9,005 nucleotides of DNA from Chloroflexota bacterium (lineage in GTDB: Bacteria; Chloroflexota; Dehalococcoidia; Lucifugimonadales; JACPCL1). Shown here one piece after another: positions 1 to 6,707 of this stretch (positions are counted from its first letter, which is position 1; every line of letters begins with the position of its first letter). The stretch is taken from the NCBI GenBank assembly GCA_016210395.1, contig JACQUI010000385.1:1-9005 (forward strand), given 5' to 3'. The notes below the pieces were generated by a model that was given only the letters and a program-made list of their open reading frames with translations, was not told the DNA's origin and made no database searches. Made by a program: the position numbers and the translations under genes.

Positions 1-15
1 GGGCATAGGATATCG

Positions 16-37
16 TCAGGTCATGGCAGACCTCCTT
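16..37 (-). promoter_or_regulatory. Strong Shine-Dalgarno followed by ATG-ACC-TGA micro-ORF
   Basis: Minus-strand AAGGAGG (37-31) stands 6 nt before ATG (24-22), but the frame stops after Met-Thr (TGA at 18-16). This repeats the arrangement at 6801-6775. It probably introduces the next gene or operon beyond the window. The stretch 38-154 between it and the Rad52 stop is pyrimidine-rich on the minus strand and holds no gene that I can support. Confidence 0.35.
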
Positions 38-154
38 GAAACGCAATTGGGGTAGCGAAGGGATACCGATAGGGAACGAGGGATGCTGAAAGGAACGGAC
101 TGAGGGGAAGGGAAAGAAGTGGGGGCGAGGAGCACAGGGGACGGGAGAACCCGG

Positions 155-1444
155 CTACGGGCGGGGAGCAGAGCCGTTGGTTGAGGCTGCGCCGTCGGGC
201 GAGTTCTCCTTGGACGGACCAGGAGTGGCGGCAGCCTGCTTGCGGGCCATGGCCTGGAGGAGGTTGGCGAGCTCGGGAGCAGCCAGCGCCTCCAGGGCCT
301 TGCCTGTCTTCTTCTTCACCGCATCCAGGAGCTTCGGCTCGGTGAGCCCCTGCGCCTTCGCCAGATGCAAGAGACTGTCCTTCAGGGAAGGCAGCAGGGC
401 GTCCTTTCGGCCTTGCTCAGTGCTGGCATCGGCGCCGTCTCCGTACAGGGCATTGCCGAACTGGTCGCCGAACGAGCGCAGGGCGCGCTTCAGGGCGTCG
501 GTGACGGCGCCCTTGAATGCGGTGTCGTGGCCGTCGGGGGTGTCCTCCGCCACGGCCTGGCATCCCACGTCGGTGCGCGGCGGAACGCCAGGCACAGTGA
601 CCCGCACCGTGGCGCAGTACATGCCGGTGATGGATACCTCGCCCGTCTTGGCATTGACGCTCTTGATCTCCCGGTAGTTTATGTCGCCCACCAGCTCGTA
701 ACCCCCGCCGCCGTAGCCGAAGATGCGGTTGGCCTGGGCGATGGCGGCATGGCCCTCCAGGTAGGCGAAGGACCGCCCGCTCCTGCCCTTGCGAGAGGAC
801 ACCAGGGACGGGTCCAGGGGCTGCGCCAGCTTCTCGGCCACAGCCGGGGGCAGCCCATCCCACAGCAGTGGGAAGGCGCTCTCAGCAGGAGGTAGATGGC
901 CGGGTTGTTTGTGCCCGTTCTTGCGGGTCTCGACGTTGGTCTGTTCTTCCATGAGGGGTCTCCTTTCAGGTGATGCTTGATGCTCAGGCTCCTGCTCCTC
1001 CACACGCGTGAGGGAGCCGTCGTCGCCGGCCAGATGCCACCGCTCCTTGTAGACCGCCCTGACCTGTCGCCGGACGTGGTCCCAGTCGCCGGCCTTTTCC
1101 ATGCGGTACACTTCGGCGTCGTAGGCCTTGCCGATCCCCCAGAGGCGAGGCTCCTTGCGCAGCCATCCCGCCAGGCTGCGGATGTTGTGGGCGATGTCCT
1201 CGGCGGGGCAGTGGGTGAAGTCGCCCCAGGCGTAGAGTTTTCCATTGACGTGGTAGACATAAGCGGACCCTGGTTTCAGGCCCAGGGCGTCCAGTTGCTC
1301 TCGCCGCGACTGGGGCAAAGTCACTGCACTGGCGGCAGGTTGCTGGGAGGGAGCAGTGACCAGTAGCGCAGGAGGGTCCGGGAGCACTGTGGTTGCTGGA
1401 CTGTCTTCAAGCGGAAACAGGGATGCCAGGGGCGTCTTCTCCAT
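155..1444 (-). CDS. Rad52/Rad22-family single-strand annealing protein with an extra N-terminal region
   Basis: The protein is 429 aa. Residues about 215-340 resemble the Rad52/Rad22 DNA-annealing core: FAYLEGHAAIAQANRIFGYG, then a beta-rich stretch (YELVGDINYREI, GEVSITGMYCATVRVTV), then DTAFKGAVTDALKRALRSFG, the helical stretch typical of this family. Such proteins anneal complementary single strands in recombination and are frequent on phages and mobile elements. Residues about 50-145 form a separate compact domain (GLKPGSAYVYHVNGKLYAWGDF..., with several Trp) that I do not recognise. Proline-rich linkers flank it, and the C-terminal tail after about residue 400 is low complexity. The start at 1444 has AAAGGAG 7 nt upstream. 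A second, equally good start lies in frame at residue 165 (see the separate entry). It is the last gene of the operon in this window, 45 nt after the 149-aa gene. The family call is by motif; the N-terminal function is unknown. Confidence 0.85.
   Translation of the reverse strand: MEKTPLASLFPLEDSPATTVLPDPPALLVTAPSQQPAASAVTLPQSRREQLDALGLKPGSAYVYHVNGKLYAWGDFTHCPAEDIAHNIRSLAGWLRKEPRLWGIGKAYDAEVYRMEKAGDWDHVRRQVRAVYKERWHLAGDDGSLTRVEEQEPEHQASPERRPLMEEQTNVETRKNGHKQPGHLPPAESAFPLLWDGLPPAVAEKLAQPLDPSLVSSRKGRSGRSFAYLEGHAAIAQANRIFGYGGGGYELVGDINYREIKSVNAKTGEVSITGMYCATVRVTVPGVPPRTDVGCQAVAEDTPDGHDTAFKGAVTDALKRALRSFGDQFGNALYGDGADASTEQGRKDALLPSLKDSLLHLAKAQGLTEPKLLDAVKKKTGKALEALAAPELANLLQAMARKQAAATPGPSKENSPDGAASTNGSAPRP
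950..969 (-). promoter_or_regulatory. Internal Shine-Dalgarno and in-frame ATG inside the Rad52 gene
   Basis: Minus-strand AAAGGAGACCCCTC followed by ATG (952-950) lies in frame within the Rad52-family ORF and would start a 265-aa protein (MEEQTNVETRKNG...). It closely copies the annotated start, AAAGGAGACCCA then ATG at 1444. A 265-aa product would hold the whole Rad52 core without the unknown N-terminal domain. Inference: either two products are made from one frame, or two formerly adjacent genes have fused. Confidence 0.6.
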
Positions 1445-1489
1445 TGGGTCTCCTTTGCAGGTTTGTGTGTTGCAGCCATCTCTCCGTTG

Positions 1490-1939
1490 CTACCTGTACA
1501 CGGCAATGGAGCCGTCGTCGCCAGGGCTGTCGGGGAGATTGCCCTGGCCGTCTCCTCCGCCGTCCTCGTCCTGGTCGTCGCCGTCCTGAGCATCGTCTAC
1601 GGCCTTTTGCAACTCCTCTGCCCAGGCAGGGATGCCCGCGATGTACTCGCCGTCCTCTGCGTTGTAGGTCCAGCCGTCGCAGGAGGGGCAGTCGTAGTAG
1701 GTCAGTGCGCCGCCTCCAACCTCGGCCACCTTCCGCATCTGCTCTCCGTCCTCGGGGCAGAAGGGACCGCTGGCCACAGGTCCCGCCTCGTACAGCTCCA
1801 CCGTGCAGTCCGAGACCTGGTTGCCCCGGCTGTCGGTCTCCGGCGTATCATAGTCCCGGATTTCGACCTCCACGTCCGGCGAACGGTTAACCACGGTGAC
1901 GACGCCGTCCTGGATGTGCACCTCAACGCTGCATTTCAT
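1490..1939 (-). CDS. Acidic hypothetical protein with partial zinc-knuckle motif
   Basis: The protein is 149 aa and I do not recognise its family. Residues 1-50 are beta-prone (MKCSVEVHIQDGVVTVVNR...). Residues 61-68 read CPEDGEQM and residues 84-87 read CPSC, resembling a zinc ribbon in which the second Cys of the first knuckle is Asp, so metal binding is doubtful. The C-terminus from about residue 113 is a strongly acidic Asp/Gly tail ending GSIAVYR. The start at 1939 has AAGGAGG 6 nt upstream and overlaps the end of the 158-aa gene by 17 nt, indicating translational coupling. The overlap and the conserved ribosome binding site argue that it is a real gene. Its place between primase and Rad52 genes suggests a role in element DNA metabolism, but this is only context. 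Confidence 0.8.
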   Translation of the reverse strand: MKCSVEVHIQDGVVTVVNRSPDVEVEIRDYDTPETDSRGNQVSDCTVELYEAGPVASGPFCPEDGEQMRKVAEVGGGALTYYDCPSCDGWTYNAEDGEYIAGIPAWAEELQKAVDDAQDGDDQDEDGGGDGQGNLPDSPGDDGSIAVYR

Positions 1940-2399
1940 GGTTGGCCTCCTTTTCTTCCTGGGTTTGCTCCAGGTCTGATTGCTCTAACTCCTCCGGCCT
2001 GTATCGCCGCGACAGCTCATAGCCGGGATCGCCGCTCTCGTCCACCAGGTAGTCGACGATCTCTTCGGCATACTCGGCCTCTGTCCCACCAATGGGTCTC
2101 GTGAGCCCAAGGGCATCGCCAATGCGCTCTTGGTGGAACCGTTCTTCCGCTTTCTTGATGGCCTCCCGCTGGCTGCCGGCCTCGATGCCTTCCAGCTTCA
2201 CGCGCACGACGGTGAAGAGATGGACGTCGTACTTCTTCGTGGCCATCGCTTGCCGGACCTGGATGGTGATGGGTTGGCCGTCGAAGGGCATGGCGATGAT
2301 GGTCGTGTCGTCCACGCGCTCCGCGTCACTCATCCCGTCCCACCAGGAGTCCGAGGTCATGCCAGCCCACAGCTTGTCGGTCAGGTCTTTCGGCTGCAT
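1923..2399 (-). CDS. Hypothetical protein (158 aa) whose translation signal is split by a group II intron
   Basis: I do not recognise the family. The protein begins MQPKDLTDKLWAGMTSDSWW, then has a beta-strand-rich segment with YDVHLFTVVRVKLEGIEAGS followed by helix QREAIKKAEERF. This is the pattern of small proteins of the 'IEA-S-xx-A' type found in mobile elements. The C-terminus is Glu-rich. The longer reading frame opens at 2492, but its first 31 residues are the 3' end of the group II intron (domains V and VI) and are not protein. The ATG at 2399 is therefore chosen. In genomic DNA no Shine-Dalgarno precedes this ATG. After splicing, GGAGG from the 5' exon (4814-4810) sits 10 nt before it. 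In spliced RNA the DUF6573 stop codon ends 2 nt before this start, a normal coupled operon junction. Confidence 0.8.
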   Translation of the reverse strand: MQPKDLTDKLWAGMTSDSWWDGMSDAERVDDTTIIAMPFDGQPITIQVRQAMATKKYDVHLFTVVRVKLEGIEAGSQREAIKKAEERFHQERIGDALGLTRPIGGTEAEYAEEIVDYLVDESGDPGYELSRRYRPEELEQSDLEQTQEEKEANHEMQR

Positions 2400-2409
2400 G
2401 GCTAGTAGT

Positions 2410-2459
2410 GTTGGGTAGGTGGCTGGCGAGGTAGCCTGTGGCCCCTTTTCCAACCACCC
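2410..2459 (-). ncRNA. Group II intron domain VI with branch-point A
   Basis: The strand beginning at 2459 (GGGTGG...) pairs with CCACCTACCC ending at 2413. The A at 2416 lies beside an imperfect U position and fits the bulged branch adenosine. It is the seventh base from the intron end at 2410, the usual distance. The intron ends in AC, matching the usual A-pyrimidine rule. Confidence 0.8.
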
Positions 2460-2465
2460 CCCTCC

Positions 2466-2499
2466 GAACCGGACGTGAGAGTTTCCCCTCATCCGGCTC
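2466..2499 (-). ncRNA. Group II intron domain V (catalytic hairpin)
   Basis: The 34 nt fold as the canonical domain V: lower stem GAGCCGGAU with AUCCGGUUC interrupted by the 2-nt CG bulge on the 3' side, upper stem GAGGG/CUCUC, GAAA tetraloop. The AGC catalytic triad is in place at positions 2-4. Length, bulge and tetraloop all match the family, so the ribozyme core is intact. Confidence 0.95.
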
Positions 2500-2508
2500 T
2501 CCAGTAAC

Positions 2509-4299
2509 TCATGCCGGTTGCGTTTCGTGTCGGGCGGGTTTTCCGTGATGGATTGCCTGGTGACACGTTTGGCAAACGACCAGGGTCTTCCGGCGGCGGC
2601 TTATCATGACCTGTTTCCAGCCGGGTATCGCCTTGCGCCCTTTTACCTTGAGGTCCGCCAGTTTGCGTATGTGGTGAACCTGAACCCCTTCATACGAGCC
2701 GCACAGCTCGCATGTATCCGCAAGAAGCCGTTTGATTAGCTCCGTGCGGCGGGGACGGCGTATTGGCACTTGGTCTGTAAGGACTGCTCTTTTCTGTCGT
2801 CGTAGTACAAGGCCACCGAACCGTGCTACCAGTGGCTCCTTTCCCTCACGTTGGTAAGTGACTCTCAGGCACCGTCTGGGGCCGTAGGCCGTCTGCACCT
2901 TGTCTTTGTACGTGTTCCAGGTTTTCCCTACGCTCAGCTTGTGCTTGTTTGCGAGGGTCTTCAGGAGCGACGTTTGCATGACGCGGTGCAGCCGGTGCAG
3001 CCACCCAACGTTTTGGGCGAGGAGGTAGTAGTTGACGATTCCGGCGTATTGCCACTGGTACGCCTGGACAATGTCGTAGTCGTGCTCTCCCATCAGTTCA
3101 GGGCGATGCACGACTTTTCCGTTCTGCATGTACCGGGCGCACGCTGTGCGGACCACCTCGGCAGGGACTCGTAAGGCCATTACTCCATTGATAGCTCGCG
3201 CTCCATTTCGGCTGAGCCTCGTGTTGGAGTGTTGTACCACGAGTTCGTAGCCCAGGAACCGGGCTGCCTGGCTGACAGCTTGGGTTATCAAGGTCTTCTC
3301 TTCCGACAGCTCCAGCTTGAGTTCATCGCGCAGGAACGTCTTGATCCGCTCCTTGATTTCCAGAGCTTCTCCCTTAGGGCCGGCGAGGCACAGCAGGAAG
3401 TCATCGGCATAGCGCACGTAGCGCAGGCGCCGGAAGTCGGGGTCAAAGGGGTCACTACGCGGGAGTTGGCGCGCAGCCTTCTCCCATGCGTGGGCCTCCT
3501 TCACCTGTCCTTGTTTGTTCCGATACCTGGCGGTATTCCATGCCCGAACCCATGCAAGGTTCTGCTTCCGGCGCTGGCCTCGGGTATAGGCCGGGATGAG
3601 GTGTTGTTCGATGAACTGGTCCAGCCGGTCCAAGTAGATGTTGGCGAGCAGTGGGCTTATGACTCCTCCCTGTGGGGTTCCACTGGGGGAGGGATGGTAG
3701 TGCCAGTACTCGCAGTAGCCTGCCTTGAATAGCTGGACCATGAGCCGCAGAAACCGGTTATCGTGGATGTTCTCGCGGAGAATTGCCAGCAACACCTCAT
3801 GATTGATGTTGTCGAAGCACCCCTTGATGTCACCCTCGATGAACCACTTCGTCCCTGTACCGTTGTAGGCGATTTCCTGCAGAGCGGTGTGACACCCACG
3901 CTGGGGTCGGAATCCGTGGCTATGTTCCGAAAACCGCGGCTCGTAGTAGGCTTCAAGCAAGAGACGGATGACCTCTTGCAGCAGCTTGTCTGACCAAGTC
4001 GGGATACCCAGTGGCCTGGTCTTGCCATTGGATTTGGGGATCTCGACCCTCCGTACCGGAGTCCATCGGTAGCGTTCAGTGCGCAGCAGCGCAATGGTGT
4101 TCCCGATTTTGGTCATGGACATGGCATCGACTGTTTCCCCGGAGACCCCTTTGGTCATGGCTCCTTCATTCCTGTAGAGGCGGCCATAAGCCAGTAGATA
4201 GAACTCCGGGTTGAACAGCTGCCGGTAGAGTCTGTCTAAGGGCAGTCCTTGTTTGCCTCGCTCTCGGATGACCGCCAAAACCGTCTCGGCGTCTTGCAT
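2509..4299 (-). CDS. ltrA: Group II intron-encoded reverse transcriptase/maturase with HNH endonuclease (LtrA-like)
   Basis: The protein is 596 aa, full length for an LtrA-type multifunctional protein. Reverse transcriptase blocks appear in order: RT1/2 around residues 84-140 (PKSNGKTRPLGIP, HGFRPQRGCHTAL), RT3 with first catalytic Asp157 (EGDIKGCFDNINH), RT4 (GTPQGGVISPLLANIYLDRLD, 207-227), RT5 with YADD at 297-300, and RT6/7 to about 355. The maturase X domain follows (about 370-500). A C-terminal HNH domain has CELC (530-533), VHHIRKL (541-547), CQTCH (576-580) and AIHH. The protein binds its own intron RNA, aids splicing, then nicks target DNA and copies the intron into it. The start at 4299 has GAGAGG 8 nt upstream. 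The stop at 2511-2509 lies just before domain V. All catalytic residues I can check are present. ML or CL class is likely but not decided. Confidence 0.95.
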   Translation of the reverse strand: MQDAETVLAVIRERGKQGLPLDRLYRQLFNPEFYLLAYGRLYRNEGAMTKGVSGETVDAMSMTKIGNTIALLRTERYRWTPVRRVEIPKSNGKTRPLGIPTWSDKLLQEVIRLLLEAYYEPRFSEHSHGFRPQRGCHTALQEIAYNGTGTKWFIEGDIKGCFDNINHEVLLAILRENIHDNRFLRLMVQLFKAGYCEYWHYHPSPSGTPQGGVISPLLANIYLDRLDQFIEQHLIPAYTRGQRRKQNLAWVRAWNTARYRNKQGQVKEAHAWEKAARQLPRSDPFDPDFRRLRYVRYADDFLLCLAGPKGEALEIKERIKTFLRDELKLELSEEKTLITQAVSQAARFLGYELVVQHSNTRLSRNGARAINGVMALRVPAEVVRTACARYMQNGKVVHRPELMGEHDYDIVQAYQWQYAGIVNYYLLAQNVGWLHRLHRVMQTSLLKTLANKHKLSVGKTWNTYKDKVQTAYGPRRCLRVTYQREGKEPLVARFGGLVLRRQKRAVLTDQVPIRRPRRTELIKRLLADTCELCGSYEGVQVHHIRKLADLKVKGRKAIPGWKQVMISRRRKTLVVCQTCHQAIHHGKPARHETQPA

Positions 4300-4511
4300 T
4301 TCGCATACCTCTCGGTCTCATTGGTCGAGTTACCTGTTCCCCTTCGCCATGTGGACGGCTTTCCCGTCCTCGGACTACTACGGGAACTCCGTGGCCGTAG
4401 GACTTGCGTCCCGTAGGCCATCCTGTGCTTCATTGGCGCAGTACGTGGTTAGCGTGACGTAGGCAGCCCACTCATCCCTTGCTCGAACGCATTGTTCGCC
4501 GATACAGCCTG

Positions 4512-4517
4512 CGGAGG
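4512..4517 (-). other. Intron EBS1 (exon-binding site 1)
   Basis: Minus-strand CCTCCG is the exact complement of CGGAGG, the last six bases of the 5' exon (4815-4810). It lies about 290 nt into the intron, in domain I where EBS1 is expected, and close to EBS2. It also resembles the anti-Shine-Dalgarno core CCUCC of 16S rRNA. Confidence 0.8.
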
Positions 4518-4537
4518 TGCGGGTACCCAGAGGACCA

Positions 4538-4543
4538 GTTCCC
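4538..4543 (-). other. Intron EBS2 (exon-binding site 2)
   Basis: Minus-strand GGGAAC complements GTTCC(C) of the 5' exon at 4820-4815, immediately upstream of IBS1. It lies 20 nt upstream (5') of EBS1 on the intron RNA, in the expected EBS2-then-EBS1 order. Confidence 0.75.
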
Positions 4544-4795
4544 GCACAAGCTGTCACTGCTAATAGCCGCCGTAGCAGTGGGTCTGTTCGTTGGACCATC
4601 TGGGATTGGACTTCAAGCAATCCAGCTTTTGCCTTATCACGCGGGTCTTGCGAGACAACGGTTGCAGCGGCTTCTCCGCGTTTCTCGCTTTCCCAGTAGG
4701 CTTTGTTGACCTCCCGTCTTTCGATGTGAGGCTGACTGGGTGACCCAGGAATATCCTCCGAATCCCTTCCGCCTATAGCGGAAATACCGTGCCAA

Positions 4796-5212
4796 CTAGC
4801 ACAGCGCACCCTCCGGGAACATGACGGTCAGCGCCGCCTCCCCCGAGTCGCCCGGCCCAATGTGGAGCCAGAGCACGTGCTCCTGCCGGTGCGGGGAGCC
4901 ATCGCGCAGATGGGCGTCCACCACCGACACCTTGAAGGTGACCAGGCTTTCGCTGGGCGCTCGGCGGGCAGCCAGGGACGCCATCCAGAGCACGTCCCAC
5001 AACCGCCCCTGCTCGTCCTGCCCCTGTCCTTTCAGTGCTTCTGGAACCTGTACGCAGCGCTCCCAGACCGTGCGAGTGACCACGGTGTGGAGCTTGAAGC
5101 CCGCTTCCCTGGCCATCCCCGTCACGTCCACCAGCATCCCGTCCGCTATGGCTTCCGCGCGGGTGTAGACGCTGACCACCTCAGTGCCCTCGAATGGGTT
5201 GTCCTTAGACAT
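4796..5212 (-). CDS. DUF6573-like small protein, last codons interrupted by the group II intron
   Basis: As read in DNA the frame gives 138 aa ending MFPEGALC, but the last codons are intron sequence. The real 5' exon is 5212-4810. With 3' exon bases 2409-2402 it encodes 136 aa ending MFPEDY. The start has AGGAGG 5 nt upstream; upstream in-frame codons lie inside the primase gene. The body (EVVSVYTRAEAIADGMLVDVT..AREAGF, later VWERCV, DEQGRLWDVLWMA, and a C-terminal GPGDSGEAALTVMFPED) matches my memory of the DUF6573 family, small proteins of unknown function on plasmids and integrative elements, which often end in an acidic tail after such a hydrophobic strand. The start overlaps the primase stop by 8 nt. 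Unspliced RNA gives a near-normal protein, so the intron is mild for this gene. Confidence 0.75.
   Translation of the reverse strand: MSKDNPFEGTEVVSVYTRAEAIADGMLVDVTGMAREAGFKLHTVVTRTVWERCVQVPEALKGQGQDEQGRLWDVLWMASLAARRAPSESLVTFKVSVVDAHLRDGSPHRQEHVLWLHIGPGDSGEAALTVMFPEGALC
4810..4820 (-). promoter_or_regulatory. Intron target (IBS2-IBS1) that is also the Shine-Dalgarno of the downstream gene
   Basis: The 5' exon ends GTTCC-CGGAGG. It serves as IBS2 and IBS1 for the intron. After splicing, its GGAGG stands 10 nt before the ATG of the 158-aa gene (2399). In DNA the two are separated by 2400 nt. Confidence 0.85.
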
Positions 5213-6323
5213 CACTGCCTCCTTCGATTGAACTCGTATCGTCTTCCTTGTGAACAGGGCGGGCATGGCTCCTTCGCGTTGCCTCGGTGAGCAGGCGAAG
5301 GAAGATGGCGCGCCCGTGGGGGTGTACTGCCATGTCCGCCACGTCCTTGACGCCGTCGGGCAGGTCCACGGGTATGGCCTTCTGCCCCAGCAGCTTCACC
5401 AGGGTCTCCGTCGCGTCGTGGCCTGCATCATCGTTGTCGAACGCCAGCCAGACGTGTCCGAACCGGGCCAGCGCGTGCACCTGACGCTCCATGCCGTGGC
5501 TTCCCAGCAGGGCGCAGGCCGGTATGTCCCACTGCCCCAGGGTCAGCCAGTCGAACACGCCCTCAGTGACCACCACTGCCTCACGGCGATTCAGACGGCC
5601 CATCCCGAGGAGGGGTTTAGGGCCGGGCAACGCCTGAAAACGGGGCGTCGCGCCGTCGATGCTGCGCCCGGTGAGCCAGGTCACCCTGCCACCGGCGATC
5701 TCCGGGACGACGACCTTGCCGGCGAACCGCTCCCCCTGGCCGCAGAAGAGGCCCGGCCGGTCCATGCGCACGGGAAAATAGCCGAGTTGCGCCAGGAACT
5801 CCCACAGGCCGTATCCCGGTGCGTAGCCGAGACCCAGCCGTCGCGCCGTCTCCGGCTGGATACCGCGTCCCACCAGGTACGCCAGCGCATCGCGACTCCG
5901 CCACAGCCTCCCAGCGTAGAAGCGCATGGCTGCCCCAAGGAGGGCGGGATCGGGCGGCGGCATCTCGACCAGTGGCTTCGGTCCAGGCAACAGGTGGTTC
6001 CGGACTGACACAGGCCGATCCCCATTCAGGCGTTCGATGCTTTCCCCCAGGGTGAGTCCCTCGCGCCGCTGAAGGTAGTCGAGCACGTCGCCCTTGGCCC
6101 CACAGCCGAAGCAGTAGAACCGCTGGGTGTCCTGGTACACGGTGAAGCTGCCCTCCCGTTCGTCATGGAAAGGGCATTGACCCTGGAGCACCCGGCCACG
6201 ACCGTGCAGCCGGACGCCGGAAGCTGTCACGATGTCCGCGATGGGATGCCGAGCTTTGATCTCCTGAAGATTCGCCATGTGCTCAGACAGGTGGCGTTGG
6301 CCGGTCGCTATGGCAGATGTCAT
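5205..6323 (-). CDS. DnaG-like primase fragment: CHC2 zinc finger plus Toprim domain
   Basis: The protein is 372 aa. Residues about 20-100 form a CHC2 zinc-binding domain: IKARHPIADIV, then C50-PF-H53, then YCFGCG with C71 and C74, then GDVLDYLQRREGLTLGESIERL. Residues about 170-205 match the primase core segment (RRLGLGYAPG...WEFLAQLG). Residues about 238-300 form a Toprim fold with VVVTEGVFDWL (E244) and AFDNDDAG (D286, D288, D289). It would make RNA primers or handle single-stranded DNA for element replication. It is much shorter than chromosomal DnaG (about 600 aa) and lacks a helicase-binding C-terminal domain, as in many mobile-element primases. The longer frame to 6425 is rejected in favour of ATG at 6323, which has AAGGAG 9 nt upstream and forms an ATGA overlap with the stop of the 110-aa gene. 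It overlaps the DUF6573 start by 8 nt. Confidence 0.9.
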   Translation of the reverse strand: MTSAIATGQRHLSEHMANLQEIKARHPIADIVTASGVRLHGRGRVLQGQCPFHDEREGSFTVYQDTQRFYCFGCGAKGDVLDYLQRREGLTLGESIERLNGDRPVSVRNHLLPGPKPLVEMPPPDPALLGAAMRFYAGRLWRSRDALAYLVGRGIQPETARRLGLGYAPGYGLWEFLAQLGYFPVRMDRPGLFCGQGERFAGKVVVPEIAGGRVTWLTGRSIDGATPRFQALPGPKPLLGMGRLNRREAVVVTEGVFDWLTLGQWDIPACALLGSHGMERQVHALARFGHVWLAFDNDDAGHDATETLVKLLGQKAIPVDLPDGVKDVADMAVHPHGRAIFLRLLTEATRRSHARPVHKEDDTSSIEGGSDV

Positions 6324-6652
6324 GCTGCGTGTCTCCTTGTCTTGGTCTTGGGCATTGCTGATGTCCGGCAACAGCTTGCGGCGTTGCTTCCACGCCCTCG
6401 GTCCCCAGGGCTCTGGACGCCGCACGCACCAAGGCCGCCAGTGTTGGCGAGGGTGCGGTGAAAAGCCTCTGCCAGCAGGTCAGCCACCGCTTCGGCATGC
6501 TCTGCCTCCAGACCGTTCCAGGACTGGCCGGTGACGCGCTGCGCCACGTCGCGGACGTAGTCCAGCGGCAGCCCCAGGCAGAAGGCCAAGTCTTCCACCA
6601 GGGCCACGGCTCCACGGTGATCCCTCCCCAGTTCCACTAGTGCGATGGTCAT
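6320..6652 (-). CDS. Hypothetical protein (110 aa), first gene of the operon
   Basis: I do not recognise the family. The protein begins MTIALVELGRDHRGAVALVE and residues up to about 73 are predicted helical and Ala/Leu-rich (LPLDYVRDVAQRV, HAEAVADLLAEAFHRTLA). The C-terminal 35 residues are low complexity and basic. The start at 6652 has AAAGGAGG with a 6-nt spacer. Longer frames opening at 6748 run through the leader hairpin and are not supported. The stop overlaps the primase ATG (ATGA), so the two are translationally coupled. Confidence 0.75.
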   Translation of the reverse strand: MTIALVELGRDHRGAVALVEDLAFCLGLPLDYVRDVAQRVTGQSWNGLEAEHAEAVADLLAEAFHRTLANTGGLGACGVQSPGDRGRGSNAASCCRTSAMPKTKTRRHAA

Positions 6653-6707
6653 GTCGTACCTCCTTTGTGTGTGGCGTGATTGACAACAGGATGGCCGGAG
6701 ACGCAAA

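Larger units (their letters stand above)
2410..4809 (-). mobile_element. Complete group II intron (retroelement), 2400 nt
   Basis: On the minus strand the 5' end is GTGCG (4809-4805), the bacterial group II consensus. The 3' end is ...CCTACCCAAC (to 2410), with a bulged A at 2416, seventh from the end. Between them lie the ribozyme domains I-III (4809 to about 4300), an intact maturase gene (domain IV), a canonical 34-nt domain V (2499-2466) and domain VI. EBS1 CCTCCG pairs 6/6 with the last six exon bases and EBS2 pairs 5/5 with the preceding five. The junction is supported independently, because joining the exons gives a sensible DUF6573 C-terminus, a stop codon and a properly spaced Shine-Dalgarno for the next gene. 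The element visibly has lower GC than the operon around it. No disabling lesion is seen, so it is probably able to splice and to retrohome. Confidence 0.95.
4300..4809 (-). ncRNA. Group II intron ribozyme domains I to III
   Basis: The roughly 510 nt between the GTGCG 5' end and the maturase start hold the structural domains of the ribozyme, including early hairpins such as TTCCGC-TATA-GGCGGAA and the exon-binding sites. Short open frames here (for example one running 4809-4378) have no plausible protein content and are not genes. I did not fold the whole region. Confidence 0.85.

Noticed and set aside
2400..2492. N-terminal extension of the 158-aa gene
   Set aside because: These codons are domain V/VI and the splice site of the intron, not coding sequence.
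4378..4809. 143-codon minus-strand frame inside the intron 5' part
   Set aside because: It covers ribozyme domains I-III and the exon-binding sites; there is no protein-like content.
5250..6008. 252-codon plus-strand frame
   Set aside because: It is antisense to the primase, whose zinc and Toprim motifs are clear.
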